Positions 12,563 to 23,085 of a DNA stretch of 64,000 nucleotides are shown one piece after another (the first letter of the stretch is position 1; each line of letters opens with the position of its first letter). The notes under the pieces were generated by a model. It saw only the letters and a program-made list of their open reading frames with translations. It ran no database searches and was not told where the DNA came from. Source of the stretch: Manduca sexta. Its lineage: Eukaryota; Arthropoda; Insecta; Lepidoptera; Sphingidae. A program made the position numbers and the translations under genes. The stretch lies in the NCBI RefSeq assembly GCF_014839805.1, contig NC_051123.1:4756727-4820726 (forward strand). Direction: 5' to 3'.

Positions 12563-14071
12563 GTTAAAAAAAAACTTCTCTACTTTGCGATAAATCGATA
12601 AGTATATACGGCGGTAACAGAGGGTACAAATTGCACGGATTTTACAGTTCTGTGTGTTGACAAGCAACGGGAGGGCGTTTAGTGGTTTCCGTACTCTGTT
12701 TTGGGGAAATATGACATTTCGGATTTTAATTAGACGCTCGAGGGTTTTAGGATACGAGTCGCGTCAGTCTTTCAGATTTTTATGAAAGAACAATGCTTTG
12801 TTTTATTGTTATTTGGATGTTCGAAAACGCTAAGATTTTCGCACACCACCTATCATGGAGTATGTGGTGGTGTGAAATTCGCAATACATAATACCAATAC
12901 ATTTTGAGTGAAAAATTTCCTGGGATTTTTCAATATCCGTTGTACAAACAGTTCGACTTGACTCATAATGAACTGAATTGATTAGCATAAGAGCTTCCGA
13001 CCTACTAACATTTTTTTACGTAGTCCTGATCATGATAATGTCAAATAGGTTAACTGCATTTCTAAAAATATTTTTTATAACAGGAAACAGCGTGCTAAAG
13101 TAGAATGCACGAATATCAAAAATATGTCGTCTGCAGGGGCCCTAGTGTCCAAATTCAGTAAAAACCTCGTTTAGATATATTTATACCACTAAACACACGA
13201 GCACCCTCACTGGATTTTATCTATAAAAATCTAGCTCGCCTGATTGCAAGCGCAACAGCAACCGAGATCTGTAAACAGTATAAAAACCACCTTAGATTTC
13301 GAATGGCAAACTCTATGGTGCCGCGGTGCGCTCTGGCTAGGAATAGGATGACACCAAAGTTTCTTGCCCGTTCTTTCTCTGGTTAGAACTGCTTTCCGAC
13401 CTGACGGTAGAGTTTATATTGACGGAAACTAAATAATGTATAACATTTTACGGGTGCTATTGAATTGTTTCATTTCATAAGTCTCACAAGGCTAATGTAT
13501 CTACAAGGTTCTTCAAATATAAACATAAGTTTTTAAGGCGTTTATACTTGAAGCCTGTTTTACATTGTTATAGCAAATTTATTTTGACATTTTGTCGTAT
13601 TAAACAGCTAATGTAAATAGTACTGCTTTTTATACTATTTATTTGGCAGCATAGATAAGAGTGTGCCTTTTATATTTAGTCGACTTATACATTTATATCA
13701 CGAGTAGCCATTACTAAGAAGTTGTGAAACAATCAGTTAATAATATAGTTACTCTTTTCTTTATTGTTAATTTGAGAGCTTGACTTTTGTATTTAATCAC
13801 CCTATATTATATTAGAAGATTAGTGTTTGCTCAATCATCGTGAACAGACCCTTGCTAGATGATTCGCATACAAGAGACGACTTACTATCAATTATGAGTA
13901 TCTGACACACATCCCCGAACCTGGCAGAGTACGTCCTATATTATGTTATGCTGAGCTGCAATAAGTACCTATGCAATGCATATCAATCGGAATAAACAAG
14001 GCGAATAAGTAATGTTTTAAATCAAAATTATTGCTCAAACAGATCAGTATATAACAGCTTAATTGTTTCAG
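12563..14071. other. No gene recognised; interspersed repeat about 13240..13460
   Basis: This is mostly AT-rich sequence. About 13240..13460 (words such as ctatggtgccgc, ttgcccgttctttctctgg and gacggtagagtttat) resembles a repeat commonly seen in lepidopteran DNA. The 5' exons of the downstream protease, including its signal peptide, could lie in this stretch, but I could not identify them. Confidence 0.3.
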
Positions 14072-14191
14072 GCTATCTGGAAGCTATTACACCGAAGCCA
14101 GTTGAAGATTCTAGAATAGACATGGATGACGTCAAGAAACGGCCTAGATATATTCTCAAATCAGAGCCAAGCTTCAACACACCAGAATTTG
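14072..14191 (+). CDS. Candidate internal exon, 40 codons, phase 1-1, possible protease linker
   Basis: A CAG acceptor precedes 14072 and a consensus GTAAGT donor follows 14191. Between them one frame stays open for exactly 120 nt and codes a charged, proline-containing stretch including VKKRPRY and EPSFNTPEF. It begins and ends in phase 1, so it could be spliced in or out without changing frame. It lies on the same strand as the protease exons at 16676..17394 and could encode the linker ahead of that catalytic domain. No domain is recognised and the link to the protease is inference. It might also belong to an unrelated gene or be a chance open frame. Confidence 0.4.
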
Positions 14192-14344
14192 GTAAGTTTG
14201 ACAAATATCATGGCCAGCATTTGACCAAATACTTATGATCCATAACATTGTAGTTTCCCAAAACAAATCCCATGATTTAACAGTGACTAAAGTCAAATAA
14301 ACTGGGTTTGGTCCAATCATGATATTTGTATGTATTTGTATTTA

Positions 14345-14515
14345 TTTTGCGCGGTCGTATACCAACGAGACGGACCGACCAAATAAAAGACTCATCGTCC
14401 TCTAAATTCTCCACAACTGTAAGTGACGCGCTGGACAGAAACCGTTGGAGGCAGATCATCCGCTCCAGATGCAACCCTGATGCTGACCACGATCCTCAGA
14501 CATGACGGACTGCCT
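14345..14515 (+). repeat. Degenerate LINE coding fragment (C-terminal end)
   Basis: Translation on + gives broken pieces resembling the C-terminal region of LINE polyproteins: a TRRTDQIKD-like stretch, then ALDRNRWRQIIRS, then DHDPQT before a stop. No full ORF remains. A related but distinct fragment lies at 50885..51075 and 56395..56580. Confidence 0.5.
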
Positions 14516-14780
14516 AGAGAGAGAGAGTATTTATTTTAATTAGGATGAATGCAATCATAATATTTTATATATTATTGGTATCAATTGACCAGTGCTTGTC
14601 GGCTTCAGCTAATTAGTAGTAACTTAGCATTTTATTCAGTTTTCGTTTTTTTACATGTTCTGCTCTTCCACTCATATGGAAGGTTGCAATGGCCCAGGGT
14701 TCATACAAACCGATTTCTGCTTCCCTTCCTAATTTATGTTAAATATAATTAAGTTTAGAACTATTTCGCATTTATTCATA
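14516..14780. other. Unassigned spacer
   Basis: AT-rich sequence with a short GA run near 14517. Nothing further is recognised. Confidence 0.3.
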
Positions 14781-15420
14781 TTATTAGTAACTATAAGTTG
14801 TGTTGGGTTTCCAGTCGTGAAGGGTTTACCCTTGAAGGTTGGTGCCTTACTAACTTGGTATATTAAGCCATGAAGGAGCATCAGTCTCGCAGTGTTCAGA
14901 TTAGAGCTTCATGTTTTAATGTTCGCTATAATCTGTGTGACGGCAAACAGCGTGAACAGTCATTATTAGTACCAATAAGTTATATTGGTTTTCCTTGCAG
15001 AAAACCTACCCTTCGCCACTGGAAGGTTGGTGTCTTACTAACGTGGTACATAATATATCAAGCCATGTAGGAGTAACAGTCTCGCAGTGTTCAGTTCAGT
15101 TTAGAGCTTCATGTTTAACGTTCGCTATAATTTGGCTGACGGCAAACAGCGGGACACGGACATCATATTATTATTAGTAAATATATGTTGTTTTGGATTT
15201 CCTTGCGGAAATTTTCACCTTTCGCCACTGCAAGGTTGGTGCCTTACTAACGCGGTACATCATTTATTAAGCCATGAAGGAGCATCAGTCTCGCAGTGTT
15301 CAGTTCAGTTTAGAGCCTAATGTTTAACGTTCGCTATAATCTATGCGACGGCAAGCAGCGTAACGCGGTCATTTCCTACGGACTTCCACGGAATAATCAC
15401 CTTTAAGGTCCACCGTAGTG
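14781..15420 (+). repeat. Tandem repeat, about 3 units of 187-210 bp
   Basis: Anchor words recur in the same order: ttattagta near 14783, 14964 and 15170; aaggttggtg near 14836, 15022 and 15231; tctcgcagtgttcag near 14885, 15080 and 15290; ttcgctataat near 14921, 15120 and 15328. Unit length therefore drifts from about 187 to about 209 bp. A final partial unit fades out by about 15420. Each unit begins with a pyrimidine-rich ggttttccttgc-like word that resembles a splice acceptor. Frames are closed in all units, so coding is not supported. Confidence 0.7.
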
Positions 15421-15689
15421 CAGTTGTAATGTCGATAATCTAAAGACCTATCATGCCAAACTCACTGGCTGTAGTCAGTCTTAAATAAATGTATAACCAG
15501 ATGAAGACAATTTGTATAAACTGCAAAATAATTAATATAGAACGTCTTACTGCCAATAAATTCATTTAGTGCTGGCCGTACATAAACTGGCTCGGAATAA
15601 GTCAGAATTTGTCACTACAAGTTATCAATCCACGACTCAACTATAAAATATATGAGATACTTTACAAATCATATTTAAACAAAAAACAA

Positions 15690-15817
15690 CACACATAACG
15701 CCTGTACCCCTGAAAGGGTAAACAGAGGTGCAACCAGGGGACCCCATTATTGCCAGTATATCAGTGCCCTATTATATCATGGGACGAATACCGGATTGCG
15801 ATCATATCGCCATATCG
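15690..15817 (-). repeat. SINE family B fragment running into the assembly gap
   Basis: The sequence matches, inverted, the 3' half of the SINE at 25657..25905 (cccctgaaaggg, cagaggtgcaacca, catgggacgaata, gatatcgccatat words). It is cut off by the N run, so a repeat probably caused or borders the scaffold break. Confidence 0.6.
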
Positions 15818-16317
15818 NNNNNNNNNNNNNNNNNNNNNNNNNNNNNNNNNNNNNNNNNNNNNNNNNNNNNNNNNNNNNNNNNNNNNNNNNNNNNNNNNNN
15901 NNNNNNNNNNNNNNNNNNNNNNNNNNNNNNNNNNNNNNNNNNNNNNNNNNNNNNNNNNNNNNNNNNNNNNNNNNNNNNNNNNNNNNNNNNNNNNNNNNNN
16001 NNNNNNNNNNNNNNNNNNNNNNNNNNNNNNNNNNNNNNNNNNNNNNNNNNNNNNNNNNNNNNNNNNNNNNNNNNNNNNNNNNNNNNNNNNNNNNNNNNNN
16101 NNNNNNNNNNNNNNNNNNNNNNNNNNNNNNNNNNNNNNNNNNNNNNNNNNNNNNNNNNNNNNNNNNNNNNNNNNNNNNNNNNNNNNNNNNNNNNNNNNNN
16201 NNNNNNNNNNNNNNNNNNNNNNNNNNNNNNNNNNNNNNNNNNNNNNNNNNNNNNNNNNNNNNNNNNNNNNNNNNNNNNNNNNNNNNNNNNNNNNNNNNNN
16301 NNNNNNNNNNNNNNNNN
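15818..16317. other. Assembly gap (500 N)
   Basis: Exactly 500 consecutive N. The round number indicates a placeholder of unknown true size. The missing 5' exons of the serine protease may lie inside it. Confidence 0.98.
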
Positions 16318-16675
16318 CGCTGTAGGTATCGTATTTGCAAATACCCTGCTAAATTCATATTACGTAATCCGTAGCAACGTCAGAGTGTTTATAATAGATT
16401 AAAAATAAAATAATTGAATACAATTAAACCAATAATATACCTAATATGTTCTCGACCTTCCTAGATAATTAAATATTCCGATCCTTAAACTTTTGTTTCA
16501 AATCAAAAACACAAAAGTCGTCAAACAGGTATAAATGTATAAAAGAATAATTAACAGGATGTCTTCTCCGTTCTAATTTTGCAAAATGTATAAACACAAT
16601 ATAATATATTCTGTAAAATATTAATTAATTTGAAACTGTTTATCGGTGAAATAAAAAGATTTTTTAATGCTTTAG

Positions 16676-17394
16676 GTGGCTGGTTGGGGTACCAGTGAGT
16701 TAGGCCCGAGCGGTCAAGGGGAACCACGTATGGTTCGAATCCCAGTTGTGAGCACGGCGCAGTGCAGAGCGAGCAAACCAGAGTTCCACAAATTAACTTC
16801 TGCTAAGACGCTATGTGCAGGTACGTACCTACTTTATACCTACAACACTGATTGAATATAAAATTATGCTATTAAAAAAGGAATTGAAAAAACATTCCAT
16901 TATTTATTATCTTTGATTAATGGTAAAGATATGTCTGCTATTTTTTGCTAGGTGTCAATACAATTACTACTAACAAAAGATATTTATTAACTTGTTTGTT
17001 TTTTTTCCTCATCAAAATATGTTTTTTTTTTTGTTTTTAAACATAATAATATTAAAAGTTGTTTATATTGAAGGATTACTTTGCACGCTATTTATTTTTA
17101 TATATTTTATGCGTATCACTCCGTGCTCTATTCCATCTAGTGATTTAAATTCTAACGCATGTTATTATTATCTACAGGTGATCGCAAAGGCTCAGGTCCA
17201 TGCACCGGGATTCCGGAGGAGGTCTTTATATTCTGGATGGAGGACGTTGGAGAATTCGCGGAGTGGTCTCCCTTTCTCTTCGACCTCAAAACGGAGATAA
17301 CACTTGTAACTTAAATGAGTACATTGTCTTCACAGACACAGCACAGTATCTTCCCTGGATGAGAAATATAATGTCGAAAAACTTGTATGATTAA
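16676..17394 (+). CDS. Secreted chymotrypsin-fold (S1) serine protease, 3' part, frameshifted
   Basis: Two exons are clear. 16676..16820 (TTTAG acceptor, CAG/GTACGT donor, ends in phase 1) codes AGWGTSE, then an IPVVS strand and TLCAG, the usual S1 sequence before the active serine. 17178..17394 codes GDRKGSGPCTG, the DSGGG active-site serine, RGVVS and a C-terminal VFTDTAQYLPWM helix, ending at TAA. The GRWRIRGVVS...C.LNEYIVFTD pattern resembles insect gastrulation-defective-like proteases. The second exon is 217 nt where phase demands 218: one base appears missing in the GGG run at 17207..17209, exactly within the CTG/DSG motif, so the frame breaks at the active site. This may be an assembly error or a real pseudogene. 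The activation site and His/Asp exons are not visible and may be in the gap. The protein is presumably extracellular. Confidence 0.8.
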
Positions 17395-17499
17395 TTAATG
17401 ACTGATATAAACTTATAGAACAAGAAAAGGTACTTATTATTAGCGCAGGAGGCATAATAGGATATAAGTATACTTATTCATCTTCAGAGACTGGACGAC

Positions 17500-17505
17500 A
17501 ATAAA
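17500..17505 (+). promoter_or_regulatory. Poly(A) signal of the serine protease
   Basis: AATAAA 106 nt after the stop codon. It is the first canonical signal downstream. Confidence 0.5.
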
Positions 17506-18392
17506 TTAGTGTTAAGATGGAAAATGGTTTTATTTTTTAATTATTTATAAAGTTGCATATTGGGTACAATAAACATTACAGTTCAAGAATGTTTGCCTAC
17601 GAATTTTGCGGTACTATCCTCATTCGTTATTACCTGTTCAAAGGAACGGATGTACATACATGTACTGGATGATGGGAATCGTGAGGGGTACTGTAATAAG
17701 CATCGACTCCTTTGCCTAATAGCAACATATATAAGCTGGGGATCCAGAAAGCCTGTTTTCGAATCTCTGAAGCGGTAGACAAGATGCCTACTTATCTTAA
17801 ATCATTAAGGGAAATATAAAACACGAAAACGTACCTATCCATCAAACCAAACCGATACCTAACGTTAGCGTTGACGATTGTAAAAAGACATCTTGTCTGT
17901 AGCCCAAGGTTGGACAATAATTTCTATGAAACACAGTTTGTCTGTGGCTGGATCCTCAAGAGAGAGTTGACTTCAGGCAAGCGGCTTTTCATAAAACACT
18001 AAGCCATATCCTTTTTGCAACATGTATACGAAAGTGTGGTAGGTACGTCAAATCCATCGTAAAGGACTTTCTTATCTTATCTTGGTCCATAAAATCTAAA
18101 AACTCATGAAAAAGTGCGAATTTCTAACAATTTTAAAAAACGAAATATGGGAAGTATAGCTATATAATGTTGCGAGTAACAACATTCAAATTATTATTGT
18201 ACCTATCATACTGGACTGACCGTTTGTGATAAGCCTTATCCTTCCAATCTTTCAATAGCTACTTTCCGAACGAAATATTGTAGGTATTGACATTGTCAAA
18301 TAATTGTCAAATTTAGAATTTAGCGCGGTTCGGCAATTCGTTTGTATTGTTATTTACAAAACGAAAAGCTCGTGTAATTTTAAATTAAATTA
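17506..18392. other. Intergenic spacer between protease and OGG1
   Basis: No exon is seen. A repeat word pair (gttagcgttgacgattg, then acatcttgtctgtagcc) near 17865..17910 recurs, diverged, at 37251..37297. The OGG1 promoter must lie within the last few hundred bases, but no TATA box is obvious. Confidence 0.35.
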
Positions 18393-18410
18393 ATGGTGTA
18401 CACGCTATAA
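18393..18410 (+). promoter_or_regulatory. Short upstream ORF overlapping the OGG1 start
   Basis: An ATG at 18393 opens a five-codon frame that stops at TAA 18408..18410, whose last base is the A of the OGG1 ATG. If the leader includes it, the overlap would suit termination-reinitiation control. Function is not shown. Confidence 0.35.
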
Positions 18411-21400
18411 TGTCCTGGAATAAATTATTATGCAATCATCGCGAGCTTCAGCTGCTCGGTACTTTGTCTGGTGGACAAAGTTTTAGGTTCATATAAATCC
18501 TTTTTTTACAAATTTTACTGATCATCTTTATTGAAATAAATTTATCAAATTATAAATTTTAGGTGGATACATAATAAAGAAAATGATGAATGGACTGGAA
18601 TATTTTCGAAAACAGTGTGGAAATTAAAACAGGAGAATGATTATTTACTATACCAAGTCATCGGTTCGTTATTGACCACAACACAGACCATAATTAAAAA
18701 TAAAAAACAAAAAAACACAGCCAACAGGATCTTTGAAAGTTTATTAGAACAATATTTTAGACTTGATTTTAATCTCAGTAAATACTATGAACAATGGTCA
18801 GAGAAAGATGGACTTTTCAAGTCAGCATGTGAACAATTTTATGGGATCAGAATGCTCTCCCAAGAGCCAGTAGAAAAGCTATTTTCGTTTATATGTAGTC
18901 AAAATAATCACATTTCAAGGTAATATTTCACATATAAGCATGAATAAGTACATAACAATCCAATATTGTATAAATTTGATATATATAGGGTTGATAGCCC
19001 TGAACTATTAAGCAAAATCGGACTGCGCACACCTTGTACTACGGTTAGAAAACCGAACCTCTTGTATGTTCCATTTGCTAAATCAGCATATCGGCAGAAC
19101 TCGTACCTAATAAGAGCGTGCAGATCATTCAATGATGTTTCCTCTAATGTTGATATTGATCTCTTTAACTTCAACTGTACTAAATTAAAAGAAAACTTTG
19201 TGCAATGCATTTTTTCACATATCGTAATGTACATTTAAAATATGTAGGTCTCTAGGCTGGTTATCTGCCTATTATTGTTCTATATTATTGTATTGTATTT
19301 GTGAAAACTTTTAATTGACCTTTATCTTTTTTGTTATATTTACTACTTTTTGTTATGCTAGTTGTAAGTTTTCCTTAAATAAATAAATAAATAAAATAAA
19401 ATAAAATATATTGCTTTTAAGGATATCGAGTATGGTTGAGAAACTATGCTCGCAGTATGGAGATGAGATTTGTAAACATGACGGGGTGACATACTACGCA
19501 TTCCCTGAAGTTGAACAATTGGCTCAACCAGAGGTACAGTTTACATAAACAGGATACAATACATTGAGAAAGCAACCATATTCAGGACAGCAAAATATTT
19601 ACGACAAATATGATATATATTCATTATAATTTATAGCTAATTTTAACAATTTATACCTATATTTAAATCTATAAAACTGAAGTTATATTGGTTGTTTGAA
19701 CATGCTAATCTCAGGAACAACTAGTTGAAATTGAAATATACTTTTACTGTTGGCTAGCCCCTTTTTTTAAGGTAGGTAGACTATATGCTATATAATAACA
19801 GGCTATGACCAATACAAGCATCAATGAAAAATAATGCAAAATCGGGGAAAATGTATTCCTTCTGAAAAACTTCTGTGTTGTGCATCGCATAAATAGACAA
19901 ATGTTACATACAAATTCCAGCTACACCTAATTTGAACAAATTATACCACCTATTTTTTAGGTGGAACCAAAGTTAACGGAAGCTAGGTTTTGGGTACAGA
20001 GCCAAGTTTATACAAAAGTCAGCAACACAAATTGTAGAATGGGGTGGTAATGAATGGTTTAAGAGCTTGCAAGATATGAAATACAAAGATGCTAAACAGG
20101 AATTGATGAAGTTACATGGGATTGGACCTAAGGTAAGCCTGTAAGAAAGATGTTTACAATTTTAAAATACATCACAGATTCATCTTGTTACATAAATAAT
20201 AAGTCTGCAAATTAGTTTTGTATTTCAAATAAATAGTTGGACTATTTTGTCTTTCTAATTTCCACTATTCCGCCATCATAACAGATTTATTTTTCAAAAA
20301 TAAGCATGTCATAATCAATAAAAAAAATCTAATATTTCTTTCTCAATTTAAAAATGTATGTAAAAACATCCTTTTTATAAGGCAATAGCATTATGCATAA
20401 ACACCTTAGTAATAATAACAAAAAAAAATACATTCAGTCGAATTCAGAACCTCCTCCTTTTTTTGAAGTTGGTTAATAAAAAATAAATACATTTTATGTA
20501 TAGAAAATATCAATGCATTTATTGTCAGAGCCTTTTATTCTGTAAAAAAAATAATATAATAATATGAGCCCTGTATTATATACTTGCCCACTGCGGAGCA
20601 TGGGCCTCCTCTACTACTAAGAGGGATTAGGCCTTAGTCTACCACACTGGCCTAGTGCGGTTTGGTAGACTTAACACATCTTCGAAATTCCTATAAAGAA
20701 CTTCTCAGATGTGCAGGTTTCCTCACAATGTTTTCCTTCACCGTTAAAACAAACGATAAATTCACAAATAATACACACATTTTTTAGAAAAGTTAGAGGT
20801 GTGTGCCCTTGGGATTTGAACCTGCGGACATTCGTCTTGGCAGTCTGTAGAAAAGGTGTTGCATAATATCCTATTGTTATTTCAGACTGTGTTTAAATGT
20901 TCCAAGTTCTCTTCCAGGTAGCTGACTGCATCTGTCTAATGTCCCTCAACCACCTCGAAGCTTTACCAGTAGACACCCATGTCTATCAAATAGCAGCTCA
21001 AAATTATCTGCCCCATTTACGAGGAAAGAAGAATGTCACTGAAAAAATGTATGCTGAAATTGGGGATCATTTCAGAAATTTATATGGAGATATGGCTGGA
21101 TGGGCTCACACGGTAATTAGAAATTTGCTTTAAAAATGTATTCTTGTTGTAGTTATAAAAAACCGCATGTAGTTATTTTAAATCTATATATATAAAAATG
21201 AATCCCTATTTCCCTTGGTCACGCCATCACGCGTGAACGGCTGGACCAATTTCATTATTTTTTTGTTGTGTTTGTTACTGTCATGAGAAGGATCTTATGA
21301 AAGAAAAAATTAAGGAAGTTGAGCGGAAAGTTGGAAAATTTAATAAAAGTTAATTTCAGCGATTGACAGAATTCGCGCTGGTAATTCATAGTTGATAGGA

Positions 21401-22018
21401 CATCGTCTGTCGGTTCGACTCGTGAGATAATAAATATCTATTAGCATCCAAAGCGCAGTGAGATTTTCCGATTGACGAAAAATCTGTGTTTTATTCCTTA
21501 TTTGAGTCAAGTGGACAAGACACATACTCTCACGTCTTTTATCCCCGAAAGGGTAGGGAGAGGCGTAACTGGTGCACCAACTTTCCGCCGTGTGTTTTCT
21601 GCATGATGTCATAGAGTGGCGAGCCTATCGCCATATTGGGGACATATTCCAGACCTCGCGCTGATCAGTAAAAAAAACAATATCACTGCCCGACCCAGGA
21701 ATCGAACCGGAGACCTCAGCACTGCAGTCGTACCGTAATATACCTACGCCACCGAGGCAGTTAAAATGTATATGCATAATATAATAGGGTTTTGAGGAAA
21801 TAATCTCTTGTCTGAAACTCAATAATGTTTTTAACGCATCATTTGATGCAACATGAGCATCATTTAATGTTCATTCATTTAAATCCCATTTATTGTCTAT
21901 TACCTTTACTCATAAATATATATTTCTTTGACAGGTATTATTTTGCGCGGATCTAAAGAAGTTTCAAAAATCAGATGAATCTAATAGTGTTGTGCCAAAA
22001 AAGAAAAGGAAAAAATGA
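18410..22018 (+). CDS. OGG1: 8-oxoguanine DNA glycosylase / AP lyase OGG1, one-base frameshift in exon 4
   Basis: Six exons: 18410..18486, 18563..18919, 19422..19533, 19961..20132, 20918..21112 and 21935..22018. The enzyme excises 8-oxoG opposite C in base-excision repair. Exons 1-2 give the N-terminal domain (GGQSFRW; EPVEKLFSFICSQNNHISR). Exons 4-5 give the HhH-GPD core: GIGPK ends with the catalytic Lys (about residue 239) and PVDTH holds the catalytic Asp 19 residues later, the same spacing as human K249/D268. The C terminus ends in PKKKRKK, a classic nuclear localisation signal. Without one extra base the coding length is 996 nt, 331 aa, near the human 345. Exon 4 is 172 nt where 171 is required: an extra A near 19976 (gttaacgg) throws the frame off just before LGFGYRAKF and would give an early stop. 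Assembly error, null allele, or rescue by the downstream AG at 19982 are possible. Confidence 0.93.
19680..19835 (+). repeat. Retroposon tail fragment in OGG1 intron 3
   Basis: Words gctaatctcaggaacaact, ttggctagcccc and caggctatgacc match the better copies at about 49955..50135 and 55460..55645 (gcttatctcaggaaattct, agatagcccatttatcg, cacgctatgacc). Confidence 0.5.
20550..20850 (-). repeat. SINE family A in OGG1 intron 4, 5'-truncated
   Basis: Inverted relative to the reference copy at 10990..11336. It runs from the (ATT)n-type tail and gagccctgtattata up to the cctgcggacattcg region, then stops before the A-box, so it is truncated at its 5' end. Confidence 0.7.
21185..21345 (+). repeat. 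Interspersed repeat in OGG1 intron 5
   Basis: tatatataaaaatgaatccc, then cacgcgtgaacggctggacc, then atgagaaggatcttatg, resembles a retroposon/Helitron tail common in Lepidoptera. No second copy is found in this window. Confidence 0.35.
21515..21765 (-). repeat. SINE family B in OGG1 intron 5
   Basis: The inverse of the 25657..25905 copy: tatccccgaaagggta, then cgagcctatcgccatat, then gcccgacccaggaatcgaac (B-box complement), then tacgccaccgagg (A-box complement). Confidence 0.75.
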
Positions 22019-22054
22019 TGTCCTTACTGTGTGATATACATTTTATTACAATGA

Positions 22055-22060
22055 AATAAA
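22055..22060 (+). promoter_or_regulatory. Poly(A) signal of OGG1
   Basis: AATAAA 37 nt downstream of the stop codon, the expected distance for a short 3' UTR. Confidence 0.65.
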
Positions 22061-22598
22061 TTGTTACACTAAATATTTTCATGATTTCCACCACATTTAA
22101 AACTTGACATTATTTTAAAATTGACACGTATCTCTTCTTAATTTATATGCTGATTAGAAAGACACCGCTTCAATTATAGAAATTGGCCACCCCTCTAAAA
22201 ACATTCAGATGGTTGGTCTTACAATGGTTTTGAAATAAAATATCCAATATTTCTTTGAGAGTATGTGTTTTTATTCAGTATAAAACAACTTATAATACTA
22301 CAATAGTGACTTAAAACTTAAAGTTACAACCTGGAATGGCTAGTATATTAAAATTATTCTTTTTGAAAGATCGACATTCCGATATCACATTTCCATGATT
22401 TTAAACCGAAAGCAAATATTGCACGCTACAGTAATACTTATGAGTAATTTGTGAGATTTCTAATCTTATATATAAGTGTTTCCACCTGATCTTATACCAT
22501 CTGTGGGGTCAACCCAACACATTTCTAAATGCAGAAAAAAATTGGCTAATGTTTTGCTACTGACCTATCTAACCCTAGTTTAGTCTGGTAGATATAGG

Positions 22599-23085
22599 CC
22601 CATATTCACAAACGTTACTTAGCTAAGTTCGAAGGAATGCTATAATAGGAAATCTATTTCAGTACTTTCGGCATCACAGCTTTGGCAGTGCATAGGCTTT
22701 GGGACGCTGAGATTGGCTAATATTGAAATACTTCTTCCTATATTTACTTTAGTAATTACTTCAGTCGGCTGCATGAGCGCCACCGAGATTAGTTTCAGGG
22801 AGGTGCAACTGCATATACTACATAAAATCATTAAGTTTTTTTTCAAATTCAAATCGCGCGGAAAAAAACTTCTGGTCGATAATTCCCATTGTTGCAGATT
22901 TATTCAGACTTATGTTTTTTGTGATTTATTTCTGGGTAGGTTGCACATGCACCTACTTACACTCCCCTGTCGGCGCCCATGGTCGACTGTCAGATAAACA
23001 AAGCTAAACAAATAAAACTGTAAAATAGCCCGACAATACATTTGGGCGCTCTTGGACTCCTCTTAGTATTGTTTGTGAATACGAA
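22599..23085. mobile_element. Non-autonomous inverted-repeat (MITE-like) element, about 0.49 kb
   Basis: The left end cccatattcacaaacgttac near 22599 and the inverted right end gtattgtttgtgaatacg near 23066..23083 share an ATTCACAAAC terminal repeat. This type is common in lepidopteran genomes. I could not fix a target-site duplication. It lies in the OGG1-chimaerin interval. Confidence 0.5.

Noticed and set aside
15728..16402. Open frames of 190-224 codons across 15.7-16.4 kb
   Set aside because: They exist only because the 500-N gap contains no stop codons; the flanking residues are SINE and AT-rich DNA.
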